Below are positions 34,060 through 42,866 of a stretch of DNA of 64,000 nucleotides, in pieces. The DNA lies in NCBI RefSeq assembly GCF_003293845.1, contig NZ_QLST01000001.1, positions 288,470-352,469 on the forward strand, in the 5' to 3' direction. The notes under the pieces were generated by a model, which did no database searches, was not told the DNA's origin, and worked only from the letters and a program-made list of their open reading frames with translations. This DNA comes from Flavobacterium tibetense (GTDB lineage: Bacteria > Bacteroidota > Bacteroidia > Flavobacteriales > Flavobacteriaceae). The number at the start of each line of letters is the position of its first letter. Position 1 is the first letter of the stretch. The position numbers and the translations under genes were made by a program.

Positions 34060-34752
34060 ATGAAAAAAATAGTTGCATTGTTTATAGGAGTGTTAGCATT
34101 GTCATCATGCACTCAAGATATTAAAACTAATGACCCAGCATTTCAAGCGAAGTTTGGTGATGCTATTTGGAGAGCAAATGATGCTAGAGTTTTTGTAGAT
34201 GAGAATGGTGCTATGACAATAGTGGCTTACACGCAATTTGAAGAATTAACGTTAGCAACTACTTCAACAAATCCAGGAACTTATGTTTTTGGCACTACTA
34301 ATCAAGATAATTACGCAGCTTATTATTTTGAAGGACAAGGAATTATTGCTGATCATGAAACGTCTATTTTTCCTGGACCAGTAAATAAAATTGCTAACAT
34401 TGTAGCTGGTGGTTTTAACTATACAAACAATAGTGACGCCTTAACAACGGGAGGTTCAGGTTCAGGATTGAAATTAGCAATTGAAGTTAACAATAACGGA
34501 ACAGTAAATGAAGTGAATGTTGTAGCAAGGGGAATGGGTTATGAGGCAGGTGATGTAGTAACTATATTAGGAGGAAACGGTCAAGCTAAAGTAAGAATTT
34601 TAAATGTGCAACAAAGTAATGGTGAGATAACAATTGAAAGCGTTGATAACGGTTTTTTTACTGGCGAATTTAAATTTACAGCTGTAGATGAAGAAGGAAA
34701 TACTGTATCTTTTTCTAAAGGTGAATTCTACAGAATCCCATTGTCTCAATAA
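34060..34752 (+). CDS. DUF6252-like lipoprotein with inserted glycine-rich domain
   Basis: The 230-residue protein has a lipoprotein signal ending LALSSCTQD. Residues about 25-115 and 180-230 look like one DUF6252-type domain (FQAKFGDAIWRANDAR, LTLATTSTNPGTYVFG ... FTGEFKFTAVDEEGNTVSFS, GEFYRIPL). Between them, about residues 126-175, lies GSGSGLKLAIEVNNNGTVNE followed by VNVVARGMGYEAGDVVTILG. That is a beta unit frequent in phage tail and virion proteins rather than in this lipoprotein family. Function is unknown. Confidence 0.78.
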   Translation: MKKIVALFIGVLALSSCTQDIKTNDPAFQAKFGDAIWRANDARVFVDENGAMTIVAYTQFEELTLATTSTNPGTYVFGTTNQDNYAAYYFEGQGIIADHETSIFPGPVNKIANIVAGGFNYTNNSDALTTGGSGSGLKLAIEVNNNGTVNEVNVVARGMGYEAGDVVTILGGNGQAKVRILNVQQSNGEITIESVDNGFFTGEFKFTAVDEEGNTVSFSKGEFYRIPLSQ

Positions 34753-34779
34753 AAAACACACCACAAAAATTCAGATAAG

Positions 34780-34804
34780 CCACCAAGTTTTTGGTGGTTT
34801 TTTT
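34780..34804 (+). terminator. Terminator of the lipoprotein gene pair
   Basis: CCACCAA / TTGGTGG stem followed by seven Ts. Confidence 0.85.
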
Positions 34805-34968
34805 ATTTTTGTTGATAACTTAAATTGTTCATTTACTTCTTAAAATGTACTTTTGATAAATCCCTAAAATCAAATTCTAAACACAAATTTTGTGTGTTTG
34901 CAGTTTGAATTAGAACCGGAGCGAAGCGGACTGAAGAAGTAATTTTTAAACTTGGAATTTTTTAAAGT

Positions 34969-37900
34969 ATGTATTTAATTTTCGATACCGAAACCACTGG
35001 ATTGCCAAAAAGTTGGTCTGCTCCTATAACAGATACCGATAATTGGCCTCGTTGTATTCAAATTGCTTGGCAGTTACACGATGAGATGGGTAACTTGGTT
35101 GAACATCAAGATTATTTAGTAAAGCCAGAAGGGTTTAATATTCCATATGATGCAGAGCGTATACATGGCGTTTCTACGGAATTGGCAACTGAGCAAGGAA
35201 TTTCAATGATAGAAGTTTTGGAGAAATTCAATATTGTACTTTCCAAAACAAAATATATTGTTGGGCAAAACGTAGGTTTCGATGTCAATATCATGGGTTG
35301 TGAATTCCACCGATTTAATATTGGTTCCGATTTAACCCAAATGCCTGTTTTAGATACATGTACCGAAACTACAGCCGAACTTTTAAAATTACCAGGCGGT
35401 CGTGGAGGGAGATTTAAGTTACCAACACTTACCGAATTACATCAATACCTTTTCAATCAACCCTTTTCAGAAGCACATAATGCAACTGCCGATGTAGAAG
35501 CAACTACGCGCTGTTTCTTGGAGTTGATAAAAAGAGAAGTTTTTACCAAAGAAGAATTAGACGTTTCACCAGAATATTTCAGACGTTTTCGTGAAAATAA
35601 TCCAGGGGAGATTCAGCTGATTGGTTTAAAACATATCAATCTCAAGAAAGCTTCAGATGAAATTAGAGCGCGTTTGCAGAAAATCCAAAAGGATAGAGAG
35701 CAAGCTACTATTTCTGATGAAGTAAAAGCGGATTTAAATGAAGCTACTTTTGCTCATTTACACAATCATACGCAATTTTCAGTTTTACAATCGACTATAG
35801 CTATCAATGATTTGGTAAAGGCTTCGGCAAAATTCAAAATGCCAGCTGTAGCCATGACAGACACTGGAAATATGATGGGTGCTTTCCATTTTGTTAGTGC
35901 AGTTTTAAATCATAATAAAGCAGCAGAAACTAAGAATGCAGCATTAGTTGAAAACGGTGAAGAACCAACAGAAACGGTAATTAAGCCTATCGTAGGTTGT
36001 GAATTCAATATTTGCGAAGATCATAAAGACAAAACCAAAAAAGATAATGGCTATCAAGTAGTTTTTTTAGCCAAAAATAAAAAAGGCTATCACAATTTAG
36101 CTAAAATGTCTTCAATCGCTTATACTGACGGATTTTATTACGTTCCACGAATCGATAAAGCGGTAGTTGAAAAGTACAAAGAAGACCTTATAGTGCTTTC
36201 TGGAAATTTATACGGTGAAATTCCAAGTAAAATTCTAAATATTGGAGAAAACCAAGCAGAAGAAGCATTGATTTGGTGGGCAGCAAAGTTTGGTTCCGAC
36301 TTTTATCTTGAAATAATGCGTCACAAGCAGGAAGATGAAAATCGTGTCAATCAAACATTAATTGCTTTTGCCAAAAAACATAATGTAAAGCTAATTGCTA
36401 CAAATAATACGTATTACGTTAATAAAGAAGATGCTAATGCACATGATATTTTGTTGTGTGTAAAAGATGGTGAAAAACAAGCTACACCAATTGGTCGCGG
36501 ACGTGGTTACCGATATGGATTGCCTAATCAGGAATATTATTTCAAATCGGGTGACGAAATGAAGCAACTTTTTTCTGATTTACCCGAAGCCATCATTAAC
36601 ATTCAAGAAATCATTGATAAAATTGAAATTTACTCGCTTTATCGTGATGTATTGCTTCCAAAATTTGATATTCCTGAAGAATTTCTTGTTCCTGAAGATG
36701 AAGTAGATGGTGGCAAGCGAGGCGAAAATAGCTATTTACGTCATTTAACGTATAAAGGTGCTGAAAAACGTTATCCCGAAATTACAGAAGCAATTAAAGA
36801 GCGACTCGATTTTGAGTTGGCAACTATTGAAAAAACAGGTTATCCAGGTTATTTCTTGATTGTACAAGATTTTATTGCAGAAGCAAGAAACTTAGATGTT
36901 TCCGTAGGTCCAGGTCGTGGTTCTGCTGCGGGTTCTGCCGTTGCCTATTGTTTAGGAATTACGAATATCGACCCAATTAAGTACGATTTGCTTTTTGAGC
37001 GTTTCTTAAATCCCGACCGTGTTTCCATGCCCGATATCGATATCGATTTTGATGACGAAGGTCGTGGTCGTGTTATGGATTATGTAATCAATAAATACGG
37101 TTCCAATCAGGTGGCGCAAATTATTACTTATGGTAAAATGGCAACGAAATCGGCTATTCGAGATACTGCTCGTGTGTTAGATTTGCCACTTTTTGAAGCG
37201 GATAGAATTGCTAAATTAATTCCAGGAATGATGCCTTCCAAATGGAATTTAGCCCGATTTCTAGCCGAAGATGAAAGCGAAGTTAAAAAAGCGTTGCGTT
37301 CAGAAGAATTCGACAAAGTAAAAGAGTTAATCGGAATTGCCAATTCGGAAGATTTAGCTGGAGAAACCATTCAGCAAGCAAAAGTATTAGAAGGTTCTTT
37401 GCGAAATACAGGAATTCACGCTTGTGGAGTTATCATTACGCCAAGTGATATTACCAATTTCGTTCCAGTTACTACCGCAAAAGATTCCGATTTATATGTA
37501 ACACAATTTGACAACTCGGTGGCAGAAAGCGCTGGTTTGTTGAAGATGGACTTCTTAGGATTAAAGACATTAACCTTAATTAAAGATACGGTTAAATTGG
37601 TGAAATATCGCTTTGGAATTGATTTAGATCCCGATAATTTCCCAATTGACGACCAAAAAACATACGAGTTATTCCAAAGAGGTGAAACGGTTGGAGTTTT
37701 CCAATACGAATCACCAGGAATGCAAAAATACATGAAGGACTTAAAACCAACAGTCTTTGCCGATTTAATCGCTATGAATGCATTGTATCGTCCAGGGCCA
37801 TTGGAATATATTCCTTCTTTCGTTCGTAGAAAAAACGGCGAAGAAGAAATTAAATACGATTTAGAAGCGTGTGAAGAATATTTAGCAGAAACTTACGGAA

Positions 37901-39495
37901 TTACTGTTTATCAAGAGCAAGTAATGCTTTTATCCCAAAAATTAGCCGGATTCTCCAAAGGTGATGCCGATGTTTTACGTAAAGCAATGGGTAAAAAACA
38001 AATTGAAGTTTTGAACAAAATGAAACCTCAATTTATCAATCAAGCCGCAGAAAAAGGCCATGACCCAGTTATTTTAGAGAAAATTTGGAAAGACTGGGAA
38101 GCGTTTGCAAGTTACGCTTTTAATAAATCTCACTCCACTTGTTATGCTTGGATTGCCTACCAAACCGCTTATTTAAAAGCGCATTATCCTGCGGAATATA
38201 TGGCGGCGGTACTTTCTAATAACATGAATGATATTAAGCAAGTTTCGTTCTTTATGGAAGAATGTAAACGCATGGGATTAGCGGTTTTGGGTCCAGATGT
38301 GAACGAGTCGTACTATAAATTTACGGTTAATGAGGATTACGCGGTTCGTTTTGGAATGGGAGCTATTAAAGGAGTTGGAGCAGGGGCTGTTCAAACGATA
38401 GTTGATAATCGTAAAGACGGAGCATACAAATCTATTTTCGACTTAGCTAAGCGAATTGATTTAAGAGCTGCCAATAAAAAAGCATTTGAAAATTTGGCTT
38501 TAGCTGGTGGTTTTGACGGTTTTGGGGATACACATCGCGCACAATATTTCCATCATGACGGCGATGGAATTACGTTTTTAGAAAAAGCCATTCGTTACGG
38601 TTCAAAATTTCAAGAAAACGAAAACTCTGCTCAAGTAAGTTTGTTTGGTGATGCCAGTGATGTGCAAATTGCAGAGCCAATTGTTCCACCATGCGAAGAG
38701 TGGAGTACCATGGAAAAATTGGCCAAAGAAAAAGAAGTAGTTGGAATTTACATTTCCGGACACCCATTAGATGATTACAAATTTGAAATGAAATATTTCT
38801 GTAATGCTAAGTTGGAAACCTTGAAAAGTTTGGAACAGCAAGTAGGTAAAAATCTTTCTTTTGGCGGAATTGTAACCAATGTGCAACACCGAACAGCAAA
38901 AAACGGAAAAGGTTGGGCAACATTTGTATTGGAAGGCTACGATGAAAGTTTTGAATTCCGAATTTTTGATGAAGAGTATTTGAAATACCGTCATTTCTTG
39001 TTGCAAAATCAGTTTGCTTATTTTAAAATTTTGGTAAAAGAAGGTTGGGTGAATCGCGAAACAGGAAAAAAATCAGATCCAAGAATTCAGTTTTTGGATG
39101 TAAAAATGCTTGCGGATGTTTTACCAATTTTTGCCAAAAAACTAATATTACAGTTAGCTATTACCGACTTAAAAGAAGGAATGATTACCGAATTGAATCA
39201 AATTTTTGCTCAAAATAATGGAGATAATTTGGTTACTTTTGAAGTGATGGAATTAGAAAAAATAAAAAAAGTAAAAGAAGAAAACCTTGTTGTTGTGCCA
39301 ACAGTTTCAGAAGATGAAGAAAGCACTGAGGAAATGGATGACTTGGTGGAAATGGATTTGGATATCCCTGTTGAGAAAGAAGAAATTGTTGTAAAAACTA
39401 AGCTTTCTATGCCAAGTAGAAAATTGAAAGTAAAAATTTCTTCCGAATTGTTACAGGAATTAGAACGCATGCAATTGAGTTTTAAGTTGAATTAG
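34969..39495 (+). CDS. dnaE: DNA polymerase III alpha subunit with fused proofreading exonuclease
   Basis: The 1508-residue replicative polymerase starts with a DnaQ-like DEDDh exonuclease (about 1-190): FDTETTG (Asp6, Glu8), VGQNVGFDVNIMG, EAHNATADVEAT. The PHP domain begins HLHNHT (263-268). The palm carries GPGRGSAAGSAVAYCLG and DIDIDFDDEGR with Asp689/691. An OB fold (LSFGGIVTNVQHR) lies near the C terminus, followed by an acidic linker and a basic end. Several PHP metal-site residues are replaced (TDTG for TDHG at 297-300, YQVVFLAKN for the usual His, SGNLYG for SGCxxG), so proofreading is probably done by the fused N-terminal domain. Confidence 0.96.
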   Translation: MYLIFDTETTGLPKSWSAPITDTDNWPRCIQIAWQLHDEMGNLVEHQDYLVKPEGFNIPYDAERIHGVSTELATEQGISMIEVLEKFNIVLSKTKYIVGQNVGFDVNIMGCEFHRFNIGSDLTQMPVLDTCTETTAELLKLPGGRGGRFKLPTLTELHQYLFNQPFSEAHNATADVEATTRCFLELIKREVFTKEELDVSPEYFRRFRENNPGEIQLIGLKHINLKKASDEIRARLQKIQKDREQATISDEVKADLNEATFAHLHNHTQFSVLQSTIAINDLVKASAKFKMPAVAMTDTGNMMGAFHFVSAVLNHNKAAETKNAALVENGEEPTETVIKPIVGCEFNICEDHKDKTKKDNGYQVVFLAKNKKGYHNLAKMSSIAYTDGFYYVPRIDKAVVEKYKEDLIVLSGNLYGEIPSKILNIGENQAEEALIWWAAKFGSDFYLEIMRHKQEDENRVNQTLIAFAKKHNVKLIATNNTYYVNKEDANAHDILLCVKDGEKQATPIGRGRGYRYGLPNQEYYFKSGDEMKQLFSDLPEAIINIQEIIDKIEIYSLYRDVLLPKFDIPEEFLVPEDEVDGGKRGENSYLRHLTYKGAEKRYPEITEAIKERLDFELATIEKTGYPGYFLIVQDFIAEARNLDVSVGPGRGSAAGSAVAYCLGITNIDPIKYDLLFERFLNPDRVSMPDIDIDFDDEGRGRVMDYVINKYGSNQVAQIITYGKMATKSAIRDTARVLDLPLFEADRIAKLIPGMMPSKWNLARFLAEDESEVKKALRSEEFDKVKELIGIANSEDLAGETIQQAKVLEGSLRNTGIHACGVIITPSDITNFVPVTTAKDSDLYVTQFDNSVAESAGLLKMDFLGLKTLTLIKDTVKLVKYRFGIDLDPDNFPIDDQKTYELFQRGETVGVFQYESPGMQKYMKDLKPTVFADLIAMNALYRPGPLEYIPSFVRRKNGEEEIKYDLEACEEYLAETYGITVYQEQVMLLSQKLAGFSKGDADVLRKAMGKKQIEVLNKMKPQFINQAAEKGHDPVILEKIWKDWEAFASYAFNKSHSTCYAWIAYQTAYLKAHYPAEYMAAVLSNNMNDIKQVSFFMEECKRMGLAVLGPDVNESYYKFTVNEDYAVRFGMGAIKGVGAGAVQTIVDNRKDGAYKSIFDLAKRIDLRAANKKAFENLALAGGFDGFGDTHRAQYFHHDGDGITFLEKAIRYGSKFQENENSAQVSLFGDASDVQIAEPIVPPCEEWSTMEKLAKEKEVVGIYISGHPLDDYKFEMKYFCNAKLETLKSLEQQVGKNLSFGGIVTNVQHRTAKNGKGWATFVLEGYDESFEFRIFDEEYLKYRHFLLQNQFAYFKILVKEGWVNRETGKKSDPRIQFLDVKMLADVLPIFAKKLILQLAITDLKEGMITELNQIFAQNNGDNLVTFEVMELEKIKKVKEENLVVVPTVSEDEESTEEMDDLVEMDLDIPVEKEEIVVKTKLSMPSRKLKVKISSELLQELERMQLSFKLN

Positions 39496-39564
39496 TATCA
39501 ATTCTGAAAATGCAGCTATAACAAAAACTAATTTTTAAAAGCCAATTCATTCCAATTTAATTTC

Positions 39565-39572
39565 TAAATTTG
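39565..39572 (+). promoter_or_regulatory. -7 element of trxA (TAAATTTG)
   Basis: Matches TAnnTTTG, 34 bases before the start codon. Confidence 0.6.
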
Positions 39573-39606
39573 CATATCATAAAAGTAAAACTTAAAGAAA
39601 AATAAT

Positions 39607-39924
39607 ATGGCATTAGCAATCACAGACGCTTCTTTCGAAGAAGTAGTATTAAAATCAGATAAACCAGTAGTAGTAGATTTTTGGGCAGCTTGGTGTGGTC
39701 CATGTAGAATGGTTGGTCCAGTTATCGACGAAATTGCTTCAGAATACGAAGGAAAAGCAGTTGTTGGAAAAGTTGATGTGGATGCAAATCAAGAATTTGC
39801 TGCAAAATATGGTGTTAGAAACATCCCAACAGTTTTAGTATTCCAAAACGGAGAAGTAGTAGGAAGACAAGTTGGTGTTGCACCAAAGAAAACGTATACG
39901 GATGCAATTGATGCATTATTGTAA
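39607..39924 (+). CDS. trxA: Thioredoxin
   Basis: The 105-residue protein is a canonical thioredoxin with the active site WAAWCGPCRMVGP, cis-proline in RNIPTVLVF, and C-terminal GVAPKKTYTDAIDALL. It reduces protein disulfides in the cytosol with thioredoxin reductase. It uses preferred codons, as expected for an abundant protein. It is monocistronic with its own promoter and terminator. Confidence 0.97.
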   Translation: MALAITDASFEEVVLKSDKPVVVDFWAAWCGPCRMVGPVIDEIASEYEGKAVVGKVDVDANQEFAAKYGVRNIPTVLVFQNGEVVGRQVGVAPKKTYTDAIDALL

Positions 39925-39944
39925 TCGTTGAAAATCAATATATG

Positions 39945-39972
39945 AAGGTCCAATTAGTTGGACCTTTTTTTA
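39945..39972 (+). terminator. Terminator of trxA
   Basis: AAGGTCCAA / TTGGACCTT stem with TTAG loop and T run. Confidence 0.88.
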
Positions 39973-40028
39973 TTCCAAAAGCTGAGTATTGACAGATTTT
40001 CTCTATATTTACTCAACAAATTCAATTT

Positions 40029-41174
40029 ATGCAGTTTTCTGAAAAACGAAACATTACACGTTGGTTTATCATTTTAGCATCCTTTTTCATAGTAACCTTA
40101 ATACTTTGGAATACCTATAATTTCTTCCAAATATTCAAGGAAGAAGAACGGGTAAAAATGGAACTTTGGGCAATGGCTCAAAAAACCTTAGCAAATGCCA
40201 ATGAAAATACAGATGTTGATTTACCGTTTGAAATTATCAGTTTAGAAACTTCTATACCTATGATAGTTTCAACTGAAAATGGAAAAATCATCAAGCATAA
40301 CAATATTGAACCCGAAGTTGCAGAAGATAGCTTGCAATTGCAATCGCTCTTTAGAAAAATTCAAGTTGAAAATGAGCCCATAAAAATGGAACTTTCTGCT
40401 AATAATTACCAATTGTTGTATTACGGAAATTCGCCTTTATTGAATAAACTGAAATATTATCCTATTGCTTTACTGTTGATTATTATTTTGTTTGGAGCCG
40501 TTGTTTATAACTTTTATCGCGCTACAAAAATGGCAACACAGAATAAACTTTGGGCTGGAATGGCAAAAGAAACCGCGCATCAAATTGGAACACCATTGTC
40601 TTCATTAATTGGTTGGTTGGAATTGCTCAAATTGGAAAATGTTGAAGAATCAACCATTTCAGAGATAGAAAAAGACATCACACGTTTACAAACTATTACC
40701 GATAGATTTTCAAAAATTGGTTCCGAACCTGTTTTAGAAATCAAAGATATAGTGGAAGAAACCCGAAATTCATTTGATTATTTGAAATCGAGAAGTTCTA
40801 AGCAAATTGCTTTTTCTTTTGAAGCGCCTAATCATCCCATTTTAATTCCAATAAATCCCGCTTTACACAGTTGGACAATCGAGAATTTAGTTAAAAATGC
40901 TATTGATGCCATGAAAGGAAAAGGGAAATTGTCAGTTGTGATTTCAGAAACCGATGCTGTTGTAAAAATTGCGGTTACCGATAGTGGAAAAGGAATTCCA
41001 TTGAGTCAATTTTCAAAAGTTTTTGAACCTGGTTTTACTACCAAAAAAAGAGGTTGGGGTTTAGGATTATCTTTAACCAAACGAATTGTACAAGAATACC
41101 ACAAAGGAAGAATAAAAGTCGCACATTCTGAAATTGGCAAAGGAACTACGATGCAAATTAGTTATAAAAAATAA
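40029..41174 (+). CDS. Orphan membrane sensor histidine kinase
   Basis: The 381-residue kinase has transmembrane helices at about 12-35 and 142-162 flanking a periplasmic sensor domain of about 105 residues. His184 is in an unusual H-box, ETAHQIGTPLSSLIGW, where HEI(K)NPL would be expected. The ATPase domain has LVKNAIDAMKGKG, DSGKGI, FEPGFTTKKRGWGLGLSL. No response regulator gene lies next to it, so its partner must be elsewhere. It stands alone between terminators. Confidence 0.92.
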   Translation: MQFSEKRNITRWFIILASFFIVTLILWNTYNFFQIFKEEERVKMELWAMAQKTLANANENTDVDLPFEIISLETSIPMIVSTENGKIIKHNNIEPEVAEDSLQLQSLFRKIQVENEPIKMELSANNYQLLYYGNSPLLNKLKYYPIALLLIIILFGAVVYNFYRATKMATQNKLWAGMAKETAHQIGTPLSSLIGWLELLKLENVEESTISEIEKDITRLQTITDRFSKIGSEPVLEIKDIVEETRNSFDYLKSRSSKQIAFSFEAPNHPILIPINPALHSWTIENLVKNAIDAMKGKGKLSVVISETDAVVKIAVTDSGKGIPLSQFSKVFEPGFTTKKRGWGLGLSLTKRIVQEYHKGRIKVAHSEIGKGTTMQISYKK

Positions 41175-41195
41175 TCCCGATTTTCATCGGGATTC
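41174..41195 (-). terminator. Terminator between convergent kinase and HIT genes
   Basis: AATCCCGAT / ATCGGGATT stem; the T-rich tail is on the minus strand, so it mainly serves the HIT gene. Confidence 0.75.
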
Positions 41196-41198
41196 AGT

Positions 41199-41588
41199 TT
41201 ATAAATTGTTTCCAATTGCGGTTGCTAATTCTGTAAATTCTTCAGGAGTTAAACTGGTTTTTCTTTGAAAACGCATATCATCCATATCCTGTAATGGAAT
41301 CAAATGCACGTGAACATGCGGCACTTCTAAACCAACAACTGCCATTCCAATGCGTTTGCAAGGAACTGTTTTTTCTAAAGCAATAGCTACTTTTCTAGAA
41401 AAAGCCATTAGTTCCAAATAAAGGGTTTCCTCCATTTCAAAAATCTTGTTGATTTCTTGCTTTGGAATACATAACGTATGTCCTTTTGCATTGGGATTCA
41501 CATCTAAAAATGCCAAAAACTTATCGTCTTCAGCTACTTTATAACATGGAATTTCTCCGTTTACTATTTTGGTAAAAATGGAACTCAT
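41199..41588 (-). CDS. HIT family nucleotide hydrolase
   Basis: The 129-residue protein has the N-terminal SIFTKIVNGEIPCYKVAEDD and the histidine triad HVHVHLIPL, giving the HINT-type hydrolase/transferase active site acting on AMP-linked substrates. FLDVNPNAKGHTLCIPKQEI is also typical. It lies downstream of greA in the same direction with a 102-base repeat-filled gap. Confidence 0.94.
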   Translation of the reverse strand: MSSIFTKIVNGEIPCYKVAEDDKFLAFLDVNPNAKGHTLCIPKQEINKIFEMEETLYLELMAFSRKVAIALEKTVPCKRIGMAVVGLEVPHVHVHLIPLQDMDDMRFQRKTSLTPEEFTELATAIGNNL

Positions 41589-41690
41589 ATTGTCAAATTT
41601 TGTTTCAGGTTTAACGTTTCAAGTTGGTTGTTCAGGAAATTGGAATTTGCCACTTCGACTTCGCTCAGTATGACATTTTGGAATTTAGTA
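41589..41690. repeat. Composite of dispersed repeat fragments
   Basis: The gap between greA and the HIT gene holds TTTCAAG-type units (about 41602-41625), GGAATTTGG-type units (about 41640 and 41677), and the dispersed fragment CTTCGACTTCGCTCAGTATG (about 41653-41672). The last resembles the element inside hemW (54893-54926). Confidence 0.55.
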
Positions 41691-42167
41691 TTAATCTCTT
41701 GAAATTTCTAAAATCTCAAATTTCAATGTGCCATTTGGTACTGTAATTTCAGCAATTTCACCTACTTTTTTTCCTAATAAACCTTTACCAATTGGTGATG
41801 TAACCGAAATTTTTCCCGTTTTTAAATCGGCTTCGCTTTCGGCAACTAATGTGTATTTTAGTTCCATGCCGTTAGCTTGGTTTTTGATTTTAACTGTTGA
41901 AAGCACTAATGCTTTAGTAACATCTAATTGGGATTCGTCAATTAAACGCGCATTGGCAACAACTTCTTCCATTTTTGAAATTTTCATTTCTAAAAGTCCT
42001 TGTGCTTCTTTTGCTGCATCGTATTCTGCATTTTCAGATAAATCACCTTTATCTCTAGCCTCTGCAATTGCTTGTGAAGCCTTTGGTCGTTCAATAGATT
42101 TTAGTTGATCTAATTCATCTCTAAGTTTTTTCAAACCTTCTGCTGTGTAATAAGAAACTGCACTCAT
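41691..42167 (-). CDS. greA: Transcription elongation factor GreA
   Basis: The 158-residue factor rescues backtracked RNA polymerase by stimulating transcript cleavage. The N-terminal coiled coil has GDLSENAEYDAAKEAQ, whose acidic tip carries the catalytic Asp and Glu. The C-terminal FKBP-like domain has ISVTSPIGKGLLGKKVGEIA. A purine-rich AAGGAG lies eight bases before the start codon, an E. coli-like Shine-Dalgarno sequence that is unusual in this lineage and in this window. Confidence 0.96.
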   Translation of the reverse strand: MSAVSYYTAEGLKKLRDELDQLKSIERPKASQAIAEARDKGDLSENAEYDAAKEAQGLLEMKISKMEEVVANARLIDESQLDVTKALVLSTVKIKNQANGMELKYTLVAESEADLKTGKISVTSPIGKGLLGKKVGEIAEITVPNGTLKFEILEISRD

Positions 42168-42250
42168 AATTCTCCTTCTTAAATATTGTTACTGTTTTCA
42201 AATACGATTAAAAACTTTTTTCCGTTATATTATTGTTTATAAAATACAAA

Positions 42251-42289
42251 GAATCCCACACGCTTATGGGATTCCTTTTAACAAAGATA
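42251..42289 (-). promoter_or_regulatory. greA promoter and 5' leader hairpin
   Basis: On the minus strand TATCTTTG (42289-42282) is a -7 element. The predicted transcript starts just before a hairpin GAATCCCA / TGGGATTC (42274-42251). It lies about 85 bases before the greA start, between two divergent genes, so it is a leader structure rather than a gene-end terminator. Confidence 0.5.
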
Positions 42290-42348
42290 CTAAAATATTT
42301 TTAATTTAAATTTAAGTTGAACTTTTAGTTTGTTAAAGTTAATTAATT

Positions 42349-42356
42349 TATTTTTG
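42349..42356 (+). promoter_or_regulatory. -7 element (TATTTTTG)
   Basis: Located 22 bases before the Rieske-like lipoprotein start; a TTTG lies 16 bases upstream as a possible -33 element. Confidence 0.5.
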
Positions 42357-42378
42357 GAGAATATAAGATATAATTAAA

Positions 42379-42810
42379 ATGAAAAGATATTTAACTTTTA
42401 TAGTTTTTTCAATAGTATTGCTAAGCTGTACCAAGGATTCTGTTAGGAATAACAATCCTTATTTACCTAGTTATCGGTTTTCTTCCTCAGTTATAAATTT
42501 GAATTTACCATTATATAATCAGTTAAATTTCCCTGGCAATGCAATTACCTATTCGGAAATTGGAGTAGGAGTTTTAAATAAAATTTTCATCATTAATACA
42601 GGCTCTAATTATTTAGCATTTGATGCGGCTTGTCCTAATCAAGAGTTGAGTGGTTGCTCTTCAATGAATTTAGTTGGAATAAAAGCTATTTGTCCGTGTG
42701 ACGATGCCGAATATAGTTTGTTTTCAGGTCAAGCTCCTGGAATGCAATATCCGATGTTACAATATAGAGTTGAGGTACTAAGTCCTGAATCTATCCGAGT
42801 TTATAACTAA
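42379..42810 (+). CDS. Degenerate Rieske-like lipoprotein
   Basis: The 143-residue protein has a lipoprotein signal ending VLLSCTKDS. The mature part has the strand order and spacing of small Rieske domains: DAACPNQE (Cys85) and AICPCDDAEYSLFSGQAP (Cys105, Cys107). The two cluster-binding histidines are absent: CxH is CPN and CPCH is CPCD. It therefore should not bind a normal 2Fe-2S Rieske cluster. Function is unknown. It is monocistronic. Confidence 0.7.
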   Translation: MKRYLTFIVFSIVLLSCTKDSVRNNNPYLPSYRFSSSVINLNLPLYNQLNFPGNAITYSEIGVGVLNKIFIINTGSNYLAFDAACPNQELSGCSSMNLVGIKAICPCDDAEYSLFSGQAPGMQYPMLQYRVEVLSPESIRVYN

Positions 42811-42814
42811 TAAA

Positions 42815-42848
42815 AAATCTGGATGTTTTTGCATCCAGATTTTTTTTT
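42815..42848. terminator. Strong terminator between convergent genes
   Basis: AAATCTGGATG / CATCCAGATTT stem with a long T run on the plus strand. It may also serve the convergent TonB receptor gene. Confidence 0.85.
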
Positions 42849-42866
42849 GATAACTTCTAAATGGAA

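Noticed and set aside
42251..42274. Hairpin upstream of greA as the end of an unseen small gene
   Set aside because: No ORF or promoter precedes it on the plus strand, and a -7 element places it at the start of the greA leader.
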